Made by a program: the position numbers and the translations under genes
Shown here: piece after piece, positions 8,681-19,023 of the stretch
How positions within the stretch are numbered: position 1 is the stretch's first letter
How the letters are laid out: the number at the start of each line of letters is the position of its first letter
Notes under the pieces: model-generated
Told to the model about the DNA's origin: nothing
Databases searched by the model: none
The model's input: the letters and a program-made list of their open reading frames with translations, nothing else
DNA from: Tissierellia bacterium
GTDB taxonomy: Bacteria > Bacillota > Clostridia > Tissierellales > Tepidimicrobiaceae
Reading direction: 5' to 3'
Length of the DNA: 64,000 nt
Assembly: GCA_012735215.1 (NCBI GenBank)
Contig: JAAYHX010000002.1
Location: 51,693 to 115,692 of the forward strand

Positions 8681-8721
8681 GAATTTGTTCAGTAAGAATC
8701 TTATTCTTACTGAACAAATTC
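8681..8721. terminator. perfect 19-bp hairpin between iorB and ptb
   Basis: GAATTTGTTCAGTAAGAAT (8681-8699) and its exact complement (8703-8721) flank a 3-nt loop. The stem is AT-rich and only ATTTACA follows, so it may act as a partial terminator, an mRNA-stabilising 3' end for iorAB, or an operator for ptb. Confidence 0.5.
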
Positions 8722-8772
8722 ATTTACAACATATAATTTACTACTAAAAATAAGGGATAAGGAGAGTGTTCT

Positions 8773-9681
8773 ATGACAATCAAAAATTTTCAACAGCTAA
8801 TAGAAAGGGTTTCAAACTTTGAGGAAAAGAAGAAGGTAATAGTAGTGGCAGCCCATGACGAGCATACTCTAGAGGCAGTATTTAAGGCTAAAGGGGATAA
8901 TTTAGTTGAACCAGTATTGATAGGGGATAAGGAAAAGATTGAGGAAATACTTAAAAAACACGGCTTTACTTTAGGGGAAGAATCCATAATACATATTCCC
9001 GATGAAAGGGAAGCTGCCTATAAAACTGTGGAACTTATAAATGAGAAAAAGGCCGATTTCATAATGAAGGGCAAAATTCAAACAGCTGATCTGTTAAAGG
9101 CAGTAGTAGATAAGGAAAAGGGGATAAGAACTGGAAGGCTTATGACCCACTTTGCCATATTAGAGGTGCCTGCCTATCATAAGCTATTGGTAATTACAGA
9201 TGGGGGCATGGTCATGTACCCAACCCTTGAGCAGAAGAAGGGCATTATACAAAATGCTGTTGATGTCTTGTTATCCCTAGGTTATGAAAAGCCAAAGGTA
9301 GGAGTATTAGCAGCTGTAGAAACTGCAAATCCTAAGATGCCAGAAGCTGTAGACGGGGCTGAACTGAAGAAGATGGCAGAAAGAGGAGAAATAGAAAACT
9401 GTATTGTAGAAGGACCTATTTCTTACGATCTATCCATGAGCAAGGAGTCAGCTGAGATAAAAGGCTATGATAGCCCAGTTGTAGGAGATGTGGACGTGCT
9501 AATAGCTCCAAATATTGCTACAGGCAACGTTTTAGCTAAATCCCTAATATATTCAGGAAATGCTAAAATGGCTGGTTTTATAGTAGGAGCCAAGGTGCCT
9601 GTAATTTTGACATCAAGAGGCTCTACTTCAGAGGAAAAATATCTATCAATTGTGCTGGCTGCAGCTGTTAATATGCAATAA
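8773..9681 (+). CDS. ptb: phosphate butyryltransferase-type phosphotransacylase
   Basis: This 302-aa enzyme of the phosphate acetyl/butyryltransferase family converts acyl-CoA plus phosphate to acyl phosphate. Motifs are VVAAHDEHTLEAV near the N-terminus, FIMKGKIQTADLL, the GRLMTHFA loop and VDVLIAPNIATGN near the C-terminus. The length is normal for Ptb. The ribosome site is AAGGAGAG. With iorAB upstream and buk downstream it most likely acts on the acyl-CoA made by IorAB (arylacetyl-CoA or branched acyl-CoA) rather than on butyryl-CoA itself. That substrate is inference. Confidence 0.9.
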   Translation: MTIKNFQQLIERVSNFEEKKKVIVVAAHDEHTLEAVFKAKGDNLVEPVLIGDKEKIEEILKKHGFTLGEESIIHIPDEREAAYKTVELINEKKADFIMKGKIQTADLLKAVVDKEKGIRTGRLMTHFAILEVPAYHKLLVITDGGMVMYPTLEQKKGIIQNAVDVLLSLGYEKPKVGVLAAVETANPKMPEAVDGAELKKMAERGEIENCIVEGPISYDLSMSKESAEIKGYDSPVVGDVDVLIAPNIATGNVLAKSLIYSGNAKMAGFIVGAKVPVILTSRGSTSEEKYLSIVLAAAVNMQ

Positions 9682-9704
9682 GAATTTATTGAGGAGGGTG
9701 AGAT

Positions 9705-10814
9705 ATGGGAAAGAATTTGTTTAGGAGGGAACTGGCTAATTTGATGCCTTATGTTCCCGGTAAACCCATAGAAGAAGTTCAGAAAGAATACGGTATTGAA
9801 GAAGTCATTAAGTTAGCTTCCAATGAAAACCAGCTAGGGCCCTCGCCAAAAGCAGTAGAAGCTGTTAAAAGGGAAGCAGAAAATATAAACATGTATCCAG
9901 ATCCAGGTTCTATGGAGTTAAGACAAGCAATAGCTAAAAAGCTTGGGATAGAAGTAGAAAATATAGTTGTTGGAAACGGTGGAGAGCAAATACTGCAAAT
10001 AATAGCCCAGACCTTCATCAACGAAGGAGATGAAATCATAGCAGCTGATACTACCTTTACTATTTTAGGCATAGCTGTAGACCATATGGGTGGGAAATGT
10101 GTAAGCATACCTATGGATGGTTATAAGCAAAACTTCAAAGGCTTTATTGAAAACATAAATGAAAAAACTAAACTAATATATGTATGCAACCCAAATAACC
10201 CATTGGGGAATATAGCCACCAAGGAAGAAATTGATTACTTAATAAAGAATGTTCCTGATGATGTAGTTGTAGTTATAGACGAAGCCTATTATGATTTTGC
10301 TAAGGTTAACCCAGATTACCCAGAAACAGTAAGCTACTTGAAGGAAAAATCAAACATCATCATCTTAAGAACCTTCTCCAAGGTAACAGGCATTGCAGGT
10401 GTACGTATTGGATATGCAATAACCTCCAAGGAAATTGCAACTGAAATGAGCAAGGTTAAGGGTACCTTTAATGTTAACAGGCTAGCACAGGCGGCAGCCT
10501 TAGGAGCCTTAGAAGATGAGGAACACATTAAGAAGACTGTTGAATTAAACTATAAATCCTTAGGCATGATGGAAGAGGCCTTTGAAGAACTAGGACTAGA
10601 GTATGTGAAGTCCAACGCCAATTTTGTATTTGTAAATGTAGGAAAGGACTCTAGAACAGTTGCTCAAGAATTACTAAAGAGAGGTATAGTAATTAAAGCA
10701 GGAGATATATGGGGCTGGAATACTTGGCTTAGAGTTAGTACAGGGACCCTTGAGCAAACTGAAAAGTTCTTAGCCGCCTTGAAGGAAGTATTGAAGGAAC
10801 TAGTGTCAGCTTAA
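9705..10814 (+). CDS. PLP-dependent class I/II aminotransferase, HisC-like
   Basis: This 369-aa fold-type I aminotransferase resembles histidinol-phosphate aminotransferase. Motifs include [32 protein letters not shown], and [16 protein letters not shown] with the PLP-binding Lys. HisC homologues often act as aromatic amino acid aminotransferases, and no other his gene is nearby. It sits between ptb and buk with GAGGAGGGTG before the start, so it most likely supplies the 2-oxo acid for IorAB by transaminating Phe, Tyr or Trp. A biosynthetic histidine role is possible but poorly supported by context. Confidence 0.88.
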   Translation: MGKNLFRRELANLMPYVPGKPIEEVQKEYGIEEVIKLASNENQLGPSPKAVEAVKREAENINMYPDPGSMELRQAIAKKLGIEVENIVVGNGGEQILQIIAQTFINEGDEIIAADTTFTILGIAVDHMGGKCVSIPMDGYKQNFKGFIENINEKTKLIYVCNPNNPLGNIATKEEIDYLIKNVPDDVVVVIDEAYYDFAKVNPDYPETVSYLKEKSNIIILRTFSKVTGIAGVRIGYAITSKEIATEMSKVKGTFNVNRLAQAAALGALEDEEHIKKTVELNYKSLGMMEEAFEELGLEYVKSNANFVFVNVGKDSRTVAQELLKRGIVIKAGDIWGWNTWLRVSTGTLEQTEKFLAALKEVLKELVSA

Positions 10815-10878
10815 TAGCTAGTTTATAAATATGAAAATTAACATAATCTATTACATTTGACTTGAAAGGAGAGATTTA

Positions 10879-11946
10879 ATGAGTCACTATATACTTGCCA
10901 TCAATCCAGGTTCAACTTCTACTAAAATAGCCTTATATGAGGATGAAAAGGAGGTCTTCACTAAGACCTTAAATCATCCAGTTGAGGAGCTTGAAAAATT
11001 CGATACCACCATGGACCAATATGAGATGAGAAAAGAGGCTGTACTGTCCTTCTTAGAGGCAAACAATTTTGATGTAAAGAAGCTTTCAGCAGTTGTAGGT
11101 AGGGGTGGAATGCTTCCAAAAGTCCAATCAGGAGCATATCTGGTAAATGATCTTATGCTGGATACTTTAAGGAATAGACCTGTAATGGAGCATGCCTCAA
11201 ACTTGGCAGCCATTATTGCCCATGAGATTGCAGTGGATGTTGGAGTTAATGCCTATATCTACGACTGTGCCAGAACTGATGAGTTGATAGATATAGCACG
11301 TATATCAGGAATGCCTGACATACCAAGAACAAGCACCAGCCATGTATTAAATACTAGGGCTATGGCCATGAAGGTAGCTAAAAAGTATGGTAAAAGATAT
11401 GATGAAATGAATATTGTTGTTGCCCACCTAGGTGGAGGAATTTCAGTAAATGTACATGAAAAGGGAAGAATTGTAGACATCATCTCTGATGATGAAGGTC
11501 CATTCTCTCCAGAAAGAGCAGGAAGAGTGCCCTGTAGAGATCTTATAGAGCTATGCTATTCAGGAAAGTATGACAAGAGAACAATGCACAGGAAGCTAAG
11601 AGGAAATGGAGGATTGAAGGCATATCTGGGAACCACCGATGCTAGAGATGTGGAGAAGATGATTGAAGAAGGAGATGAATATGCCAAGTTAGTATATGAG
11701 GCTATGGCTTACCAGGTTGCTAAAGGCATAGGAGAGTTGGCTACAGTAGTAAACGGAAATGTAGATGTTATAATTTTGACAGGCGGTATAGCCTACTCAG
11801 ATATCTTTACCTCCTGGATTAAGAAGAGGGTAGAATTCATTGCACCTGTTGAAATAATGGCAGGAGAAAATGAAATGGAATCTTTAGCCTATGGTATATT
11901 GAGAGTATTAAGAGGAGAAGAAAAAGCTAGAGAATACACCGAATAA
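10879..11946 (+). CDS. buk: butyrate kinase-type acyl kinase
   Basis: This 355-aa ASKHA kinase converts acyl phosphate plus ADP to carboxylic acid plus ATP. It has the family start NPGSTSTKIALY, VVGRGGMLPKVQSGAY, the ATP-site segment AHLGGGISVNVH and ILTGGIAYS. The length matches Buk. The ribosome site is AAAGGAGAG. As the last gene of the iorAB-ptb-aminotransferase-buk set it closes a substrate-level phosphorylation route. The acyl group is inferred from neighbours, not from this sequence. Confidence 0.92.
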   Translation: MSHYILAINPGSTSTKIALYEDEKEVFTKTLNHPVEELEKFDTTMDQYEMRKEAVLSFLEANNFDVKKLSAVVGRGGMLPKVQSGAYLVNDLMLDTLRNRPVMEHASNLAAIIAHEIAVDVGVNAYIYDCARTDELIDIARISGMPDIPRTSTSHVLNTRAMAMKVAKKYGKRYDEMNIVVAHLGGGISVNVHEKGRIVDIISDDEGPFSPERAGRVPCRDLIELCYSGKYDKRTMHRKLRGNGGLKAYLGTTDARDVEKMIEEGDEYAKLVYEAMAYQVAKGIGELATVVNGNVDVIILTGGIAYSDIFTSWIKKRVEFIAPVEIMAGENEMESLAYGILRVLRGEEKAREYTE

Positions 11947-11974
11947 ACCAGAAAATTGAGAATATTTTTTATCA

Positions 11975-11992
11975 TTGTAAATACTTGAACAA
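11975..11992. promoter_or_regulatory. candidate Rex operator of gdhA
   Basis: TTGTAAATACTTGAACAA differs from the clostridial Rex consensus TTGTTAA-N4-TTAACAA by one base in each half. It overlaps the -35 hexamer of the gdhA promoter, as expected for a repressor. rex itself is in the window. Confidence 0.45.
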
Positions 11993-12013
11993 AAATGTTT
12001 ACAGTGATAGAAT
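11985..12013 (+). promoter_or_regulatory. sigma-A promoter of gdhA
   Basis: TTGAAC (11985-11990), 17 nt, TAGAAT (12008-12013), 82 bases before the chosen start codon. Confidence 0.6.
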
Positions 12014-12095
12014 AGTCTTAGCTATATTGTCAAACACTTAGCACTTATTGTATGGGAAAAGGTTTTTCCATAATATAATATTAGGAGGTATAGCG

Positions 12096-13361
12096 ATGTC
12101 AAAGGACAAATTAAACCCATTAGAAAATGCTCAGTTGCAAGTTAAGATTGCTTGCGACAAACTAGGACTAGATCCAGCCGTTTACGAAATCTTAAAAGAG
12201 CCACAAAGAGTTATTGAAGTTAACATTCCAGTAAGAATGGATGACGGAAGCATTAAGTCCTTCAAAGGCTACAGAGCACAACACAATGACGCTATTGGAC
12301 CAACAAAAGGTGGAGTTAGATTCCATCCAGGAGTAAACCTAGACGAAGTTAAAGCTCTATCCATCTGGATGACTTTCAAAGGCGGAGTTATGGGACTTCC
12401 ATATGGTGGAGGAAAAGGTGGAGTTATAGCTGATACTCTAAGCTTATCACAAGGCGAATTAGAAAGACTTTCCAGAGGATACATTGCTGGACTTTACAAG
12501 TACTTAGGAGAAAAAATTGACATCCCAGCACCAGACGTAGGAACTAATGGACAAGTAATGGCTTGGATGGTGGATGAGTACAACAAGCTTACAGGAACTA
12601 GTGCATTAGGAGTTATCACTGGTAAACCAGTTGCATGGGGCGGTTCAGAAGGAAGAAACGAAGCTACAGGATTCGGAGTTGCTGTAATCGCTAGAGAAGC
12701 AGCTAAGAAATATGGCATCGATATGAAGGGTGCAAAGGTTGCTGTACAAGGATTTGGAAACGTAGGACGTTACACTGTTAAGAACGTTCAAAGACAAGGT
12801 GCTAAGGTAGTAGCAGTTGGAGAGTGGGCACCATCAGTAGGTACTTATGCAATTTACAATGAAGATGGGCTAGATTTTGAAGATATGCTAGCTTACATGA
12901 ATGAACATAAGAATCTAGTTGACTATCCAAAGGCTAAGATGATTCCACTTGATGAATTCTGGCAACTAGATGTTGACATATTAATTCCAGCTGCATTAGA
13001 AAACGCTATAACTAAAGACGTAGCAGAAAAGATAAATGCTAAGTTAGTTTGTGAAGCAGCTAATGGACCAACAACTCCAGACGCTGATGAAGTACTAAAT
13101 GAAAGAGGAATTCCTGTTACTCCAGACATCTTAACTAACGCTGGTGGAGTAGTTGTATCATACTTTGAGTGGGTACAAAACCTACAAGGATACTACTGGA
13201 CAGAAAAAGAAGTTGAAGAAAAACAAGAAGTTAAGATGGTACAAGCATTTGAAGATATCTGGGCATTAAAAGAAGAACAAAACTGCACAATAAGACAAGC
13301 TGCTTACATGATTTCAGTTAAGAAAGTAGCTGAAGTAATGAAGTTAAGAGGATGGTATTAA
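12096..13361 (+). CDS. gdhA: glutamate dehydrogenase
   Basis: This 421-aa hexameric-type enzyme interconverts glutamate with 2-oxoglutarate, ammonia and reduced nicotinamide. The substrate domain has GGVRFHPGV, KGGVMGLPYGGGKGG with the catalytic Lys, and PAPDVGTNGQVMAWM. The dinucleotide fold has VQGFGNVGRYT. The length and N-terminus resemble catabolic NAD-dependent clostridial and archaeal enzymes. The ATG at 12096 follows TAGGAGGTA; an upstream ATG at 12048 lacks a site. Codon use is strongly biased (CCA, GGA, GAA), suggesting high expression. A near-consensus Rex box over the -35 suggests repression at low NADH. The enzyme links glutamate oxidation with an ammonia-rich physiology. Confidence 0.96.
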   Translation: MSKDKLNPLENAQLQVKIACDKLGLDPAVYEILKEPQRVIEVNIPVRMDDGSIKSFKGYRAQHNDAIGPTKGGVRFHPGVNLDEVKALSIWMTFKGGVMGLPYGGGKGGVIADTLSLSQGELERLSRGYIAGLYKYLGEKIDIPAPDVGTNGQVMAWMVDEYNKLTGTSALGVITGKPVAWGGSEGRNEATGFGVAVIAREAAKKYGIDMKGAKVAVQGFGNVGRYTVKNVQRQGAKVVAVGEWAPSVGTYAIYNEDGLDFEDMLAYMNEHKNLVDYPKAKMIPLDEFWQLDVDILIPAALENAITKDVAEKINAKLVCEAANGPTTPDADEVLNERGIPVTPDILTNAGGVVVSYFEWVQNLQGYYWTEKEVEEKQEVKMVQAFEDIWALKEEQNCTIRQAAYMISVKKVAEVMKLRGWY

Positions 13362-13370
13362 TCCATAGAT

Positions 13371-13401
13371 AAAAAACTGGTCGGTAACGACCAGTTTTTT
13401 T
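13371..13401 (+). terminator. gdhA terminator
   Basis: A 13-bp perfect stem (AAAAAACTGGTCG 13371-13383 with 13388-13400), a GTAA loop, and a right arm ending in Ts. Confidence 0.9.
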
Positions 13402-13460
13402 ATAATATATATTAAGTAAAGCATTACCTATATAAACCTTAAAGAAGAGGTGTATAGACT

Positions 13461-13898
13461 ATGTTTCAAATAGAATTAATAAAGCCAGAGCTGACCTATT
13501 CCCTTAGGCACAGGATCCTTCGCCCTAATCAGTCCTTTGAAGATTGTCAATATACAACAGACTATGAAGAGGGAGCCTTTCATGTAGGAGCCTTTCATCA
13601 AGGTAAGCTAATTTCCATAGCCTCCTTTTGCCTTGAAAAGCATCCTGATTTCACTGATGAAGTTCAATATAGGTTAAGGGCTATGGCAACTGTTGAAGGA
13701 TTTCGCAAGATGGGAGCAGGAAGGCAAGTAGTTGCTTTTGCAGAAGAGCTTCTTAGATCGAAAGGTGTGAACCTCTTATGGTGTAAGGGAAGGTTTGAAG
13801 TGCAGGGATATTATGAAAAATTAGGATTCAAAGCCCATGGTGAAGTATTTGACTATCCACCCCTTGGTCCTCATATAATCATGTATAAAAAATTGTAA
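13461..13898 (+). CDS. GNAT-family N-acetyltransferase
   Basis: This 145-aa protein is a single GNAT domain. The acetyl-CoA site is recognisable as RAMATVEGFRKMGAGRQVVAF (motif A, R/Q-x-x-G-x-G/A type). The C-terminal GYYEKLGFKAHGEVFD segment is the usual motif B. The substrate is unknown. AAGAAGAGG precedes the start. It lies between the gdhA and its own terminators, so it is probably a single gene. Confidence 0.85.
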   Translation: MFQIELIKPELTYSLRHRILRPNQSFEDCQYTTDYEEGAFHVGAFHQGKLISIASFCLEKHPDFTDEVQYRLRAMATVEGFRKMGAGRQVVAFAEELLRSKGVNLLWCKGRFEVQGYYEKLGFKAHGEVFDYPPLGPHIIMYKKL

Positions 13899-13925
13899 CA
13901 CTTCATCTGAAGTGTTATTTTTTTG
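13897..13925 (+). terminator. terminator of the acetyltransferase gene
   Basis: AACACTTCA and TGAAGTGTT (13897-13905 and 13908-13916) form a 9-bp stem that uses the stop codon, followed by A and eight Ts. Confidence 0.85.
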
Positions 13926-13974
13926 GGTATAATATCAGTTAATTATTATTTTATCTTTAGGAAAGGAGAATTCA

Positions 13975-14862
13975 ATGGACTACAAAATCATAGAAGAGGA
14001 TAACAGGATTATCCTAAAGGGCATGAGGGACTTTGATCCTAAGCATATATTTGAGTGCGGTCAGGCCTTCAGGTGGAAGCAGGAAGAGGATGGGAGTTAT
14101 ACTGCAATACATAAGGGAAAGGTCATCAACGTGCTAAGGGACCATAGGGATGTGGTTTTTTCCAATACCAATAGGTCAGAATTTGAAAATATTTGGTATG
14201 ATTACTTTGATTTAGGTAGGGATTATAGTAAAATAAAAAAAGAGTTATCTAAAGACCCTGTATTAAAGGAAGCAGTTCATTTTGGTGAAGGCATTAGAAT
14301 ACTCAAGCAGGAGCCTTATGAAACCACTATTTCCTTCATAATCTCAGCCAATAATCAGATACCAAGAATAAAAAACTCCATTAAGCTTATAAGTGAAGGC
14401 TTTGGCAAGTATATCGGAGAATATCATGGACAAAAATACTATTCCTTTCCTACAGCAGATGTTCTAGCCAAAGCAGACCCAAAGGATATGGAGAAAAGCT
14501 ATAAGGTTGGTTATAGGGCTAAGTACATAGTAGAATCATCAAAGATGATAGCTGACAATATAGTGGACCTAGCAGCCATTGACAGACTCCCAACGAAACA
14601 AGCCCAAGAAGAGCTCAGTAAACTTCCTGGAGTTGGCCCTAAAGTATCCAGCTGTATACTGCTATTTGCCTTTCATAAGGAGGATGCCTTCCCGGTAGAT
14701 GTTTGGGTAAAGAGGGTTATGGAATACTTTTATTTCAAAAAGGATACTAAGTTAAAGGACATCTCCTCCCTTGCTAAGGAGAAGTTTGGACCTTTAGCAG
14801 GCTTTGCTCAGCAATATCTATTCTATTACGCTAGAGAACTAGGCATAGGAAAGAACAAATGA
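13975..14862 (+). CDS. ogg: 8-oxoguanine DNA glycosylase/AP lyase
   Basis: This 295-aa enzyme resembles eukaryotic-type OGG1 and removes 8-oxoguanine from DNA. The N-terminal OGG_N domain contains FECGQAFRWKQ. The helix-hairpin-helix PGVGPKVSSC (about residues 221-230) holds the catalytic Lys. The GPD segment FPVDVWVKR holds the catalytic Asp. YTTI-like and NNQIPRIK elements of the base-recognition fold are present. The start follows AAAGGAG. A DUF554 gene follows after 19 bases, so they may be cotranscribed. Confidence 0.92.
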   Translation: MDYKIIEEDNRIILKGMRDFDPKHIFECGQAFRWKQEEDGSYTAIHKGKVINVLRDHRDVVFSNTNRSEFENIWYDYFDLGRDYSKIKKELSKDPVLKEAVHFGEGIRILKQEPYETTISFIISANNQIPRIKNSIKLISEGFGKYIGEYHGQKYYSFPTADVLAKADPKDMEKSYKVGYRAKYIVESSKMIADNIVDLAAIDRLPTKQAQEELSKLPGVGPKVSSCILLFAFHKEDAFPVDVWVKRVMEYFYFKKDTKLKDISSLAKEKFGPLAGFAQQYLFYYARELGIGKNK

Positions 14863-14881
14863 TAATTATAGGAGGTTAAGT

Positions 14882-15571
14882 ATGTTAGGGAGTATAGTAA
14901 ATGCGGTTTCTATTGTATTAGGCAGTGTCTTAGGGATTTTGATAAACAAGGGTATAAAAGAGGAATATAAGAAGATAGTAATGGATGCTGTAGGGCTTAC
15001 AGTAGTAATAATGGGAATTACCAGTGCCATCAAGTCAGAAAACTTGATACTAGTTATTATAAGCATGGTTCTAGGAAGTATAATCGGTCAAGCTATAGGT
15101 ATTCAAGACAAGTTGGACAAGCTAGGAAATAGGTTGGAAGAAAGATTTGGCAAGGAAGAATCCAACTTCTCCAAGGGCTTTGTTACAGCCTCTTTAGTTT
15201 ACTGTATAGGTGCAATGGCCATAATAGGTTCTTTAGAAAGTGGAATTACAGGAGATCACAGCACCCTTTTTGCTAAATCGGTACTAGATGGTATCACAGC
15301 AGTAATTTTTGCATCTACTTTAGGGATAGGGGTAGCCTTTTCTGCAGCTTCCGTACTTATCTATGAGGGCTCCATAAGCATATTGGCTTCTTACTTAAGC
15401 AATCTAATGAGTGATCCAGCTATAACAGAGATGTCAGCAGTGGGAGGGATACTTATCACAGCCATAGGCTTAAATGTCCTAGGCATAAAGAAAGTAAATG
15501 CAGGGAATATGCTGCCAGCAGTATTCATTCCCCTAGTATATTTTGCTTTGAAGACTATATTTGGAATATGA
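14882..15571 (+). CDS. DUF554 family membrane protein
   Basis: This 229-aa integral membrane protein has about six or seven hydrophobic segments. The beginning MLGSIVNAVSIVLGSVLGIL and CIGAMAIIGSLESGITGDHS are typical of the DUF554 (YdfK-like) family. Its function is not established. The start follows TAGGAGGTTAAG. No terminator is visible between it and the CIRCE region. Confidence 0.85.
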   Translation: MLGSIVNAVSIVLGSVLGILINKGIKEEYKKIVMDAVGLTVVIMGITSAIKSENLILVIISMVLGSIIGQAIGIQDKLDKLGNRLEERFGKEESNFSKGFVTASLVYCIGAMAIIGSLESGITGDHSTLFAKSVLDGITAVIFASTLGIGVAFSAASVLIYEGSISILASYLSNLMSDPAITEMSAVGGILITAIGLNVLGIKKVNAGNMLPAVFIPLVYFALKTIFGI

Positions 15572-15736
15572 TCTTTCATAAGTCAAGAAAGAAGAAAAAT
15601 AGCTGTATAGGGAGATAATTAGCGAAAAAAACAGAAATCCTTAGCAATATATAGAAAGAAATGCATATTTTACAATATTGAACAAATTTAAGACTTGATT
15701 CTAATTTTTTAATTAAGTAACATAATACTGTACATA

Positions 15737-15763
15737 TTAGCACTCATCACAAGTGAGTGCTAA
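15737..15763. promoter_or_regulatory. CIRCE operator (HrcA site) of groESL
   Basis: TTAGCACTC-N9-GAGTGCTAA is a perfect CIRCE element, 41 bases before groES. A promoter TTGATT (15695-15700), 17 nt, TAACAT (15718-15723) lies just upstream. HrcA is expected to repress groESL here and release it on heat shock. Confidence 0.97.
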
Positions 15764-15803
15764 TAAATTGGAGAAAACTATAACAATATGAGGAGGTAGT
15801 AAT

Positions 15804-16085
15804 ATGAAGCTTAGACCATTAGGCGATAGGGTAGTAATTAAATTAGTTGAAGCAGAGGAAAAGACTAAATCCGGTATCGTTCTTCCAAGCAGTGCTAAAG
15901 AGCAACCTCAAATGGCAGAAGTTATAGCTATTGGTGCGGATATTTTAAATGATGAAAAGAAAAAAGATCAAATTAAGGTAAATGATAAAGTTATATTCTC
16001 AAAATATGCAGGAACAGAAGTTAAGATTGATGGAGAAGAGTATACAATATTAAAATTAAATGATATTTTAGCAGTAGTTGAGTAG
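15804..16085 (+). CDS. groES: co-chaperonin GroES
   Basis: This 93-aa protein is the usual GroES length. It forms the heptameric cap of GroEL. Visible motifs are [11 protein letters not shown] at the start, the mobile loop [17 protein letters not shown], and [16 protein letters not shown] near the C-terminus. The start follows GAGGAGGTAG. It is controlled by the CIRCE operator and is cotranscribed with groEL 61 bases downstream. Confidence 0.98.
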   Translation: MKLRPLGDRVVIKLVEAEEKTKSGIVLPSSAKEQPQMAEVIAIGADILNDEKKKDQIKVNDKVIFSKYAGTEVKIDGEEYTILKLNDILAVVE

Positions 16086-16104
16086 TAGCAATATTCCCAT
16101 CTAG

Positions 16105-17763
<1,659 letters not shown>

Positions 17764-17775
17764 TAGATAAACATT

Positions 17776-17805
17776 AGACCTCTGAGAGAACTCAGAGGTC
17801 TTTTT
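17776..17805 (+). terminator. groESL terminator
   Basis: AGACCTCTGAG (17776-17786) pairs perfectly with 17791-17801 over an AGAA loop, followed by Ts. Confidence 0.92.
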
Positions 17806-17894
17806 GTATTTTAGAAAATTTCATACTCATACATATTAAACCTATCATATTTGGGATATAAATATATAGATAAAGTATTCAAGGAGGTATACCT

Positions 17895-18278
17895 ATGAAA
17901 TATAAATTACTTCATACCTGTATAAGGGTTATGGATTTAGAAAAGAGTTTAAAGTTCTATACAGAAGCTTTGGGATTTAGAGAAACTAGGAGAAAGGACT
18001 TTCCGGAACATGAATTTACACTAGTTTATTTAAGTGATGAGGATGGTCAGTATGAATTAGAGTTAACCTACAACTACAATCCAGAAAAACCTTATGAAAT
18101 AGGCAACGGCTTTAGTCATATTGCCGTGTCTGTAGAGGACTTGGAAGCATCTCACAAGAGACACAAGGAGATGGGCTATAAGGTTACAGAACTTATGGGC
18201 CTTCCAGGTGATCCTCCAAGATATTATTTTATAACAGATCCGGATGGATATGATGTAGAAGTAATAAGAGCTAAATAA
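17895..18278 (+). CDS. gloA: glyoxalase I-like VOC protein
   Basis: This 127-aa protein is a single vicinal-oxygen-chelate domain of the lactoylglutathione lyase type. It has HTCIRVMDLEKSLKFYTEALGF, ELELTYN, FSHIAVSVEDLE and ITDPDGYDVEVI, which provide the expected His, Glu, His, Glu metal ligands. Such proteins convert thiol hemithioacetals of methylglyoxal to S-lactoyl thiols. Clostridia often lack glutathione, so the thiol partner is uncertain. The ribosome site is AAGGAGG. It stands alone between two terminators. Confidence 0.85.
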   Translation: MKYKLLHTCIRVMDLEKSLKFYTEALGFRETRRKDFPEHEFTLVYLSDEDGQYELELTYNYNPEKPYEIGNGFSHIAVSVEDLEASHKRHKEMGYKVTELMGLPGDPPRYYFITDPDGYDVEVIRAK

Positions 18279-18304
18279 AAAAAGTCAGGGACAAAAGAGA
18301 TATG

Positions 18305-18368
18305 ATACCTCCAAAGTAGATAGTCTAATTAATTGAAATTAGATTATCTACTAGGAGGTATTTTTATT
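18305..18368 (+). terminator. long terminator hairpin after the VOC gene
   Basis: An imperfect stem of about 25 bp (left arm from 18305, right arm ending 18361) closes on a short loop and runs into TTTTTATT. The outer arm pairs ATACCTCC with AGGAGGTAT. Confidence 0.8.
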
Positions 18369-18462
18369 AGATAGAAATAAGACAGTGGGATAATTATTAT
18401 TCTGCTTTTTGAAAGTTTGCTGCGGATATATTATTATGAAACTAAGATTTTTTTATTTTTAG

Positions 18463-18491
18463 GGAACTTTTTATCTCTTTTACCCATCTAA
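18463..18491 (+). promoter_or_regulatory. candidate ECF-type promoter
   Basis: GGAACTT (18463-18469), 17 nt, TCTAA (18487-18491) resembles ECF promoters (GGAAC...TCTNA). It precedes an ECF sigma gene, which suggests autoregulation. Confidence 0.4.
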
Positions 18492-18511
18492 TTAGTAGAG
18501 GGGAGGATGGA

Positions 18512-19021
18512 ATGACAACTATTAATATAGAAAATAAGAGACTTGTAAATAGAATAAAAAAAGGCCAACTAGAATTTCTACTACAGTGGATTAATCAAAA
18601 CAAGGATAAACTGTATAAAATTGCCTGGTCATATTTATACAATCATGCAGATATAGAAGATGTATTGCAAGATACCCTGATAAAGGTATACGAGAACATA
18701 CATACTCTGAAGAAACCCAATTACTTTGAAACCTGGTTCATAAGTATATTGATAAATGAATGTAGAACTAGGCTGAGGAAGATGAAGAGAGAAGTCCTAA
18801 AGGAAAGCATAGAGCATGATGGATACCATCTGGATCAGTATAGCTTTTTTCAAGAGCTTAACTCCATAGATGACATATATAAAGAGGTAATAGTGCTAAA
18901 GTACATATCTGGCTATAGCCAAGAGGAAATATCCAGTATTTTAGATATCCCAATTGGGACTGTAAAGTCAAGGATCTATAGGGGGCTTAGAGAGCTCAGA
19001 GAATTGGTAAAGGAGGTGTAG
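18512..19021 (+). CDS. ECF-subfamily RNA polymerase sigma factor
   Basis: This 169-aa protein has sigma region 2 (YNHADIEDVLQDTLIKVYENI, FETWFISILINECRTRLR) and region 4 (YSQEEISSILDIPIGTVKSRIYRGLRELR), without regions 1 and 3. This is the ECF layout. It lies two bases before a membrane anti-sigma gene, so it is probably held inactive by that protein and released by an envelope signal. The start follows GGGGAGGATGG. Confidence 0.93.
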   Translation: MTTINIENKRLVNRIKKGQLEFLLQWINQNKDKLYKIAWSYLYNHADIEDVLQDTLIKVYENIHTLKKPNYFETWFISILINECRTRLRKMKREVLKESIEHDGYHLDQYSFFQELNSIDDIYKEVIVLKYISGYSQEEISSILDIPIGTVKSRIYRGLRELRELVKEV

Positions 19022-19023
19022 CT

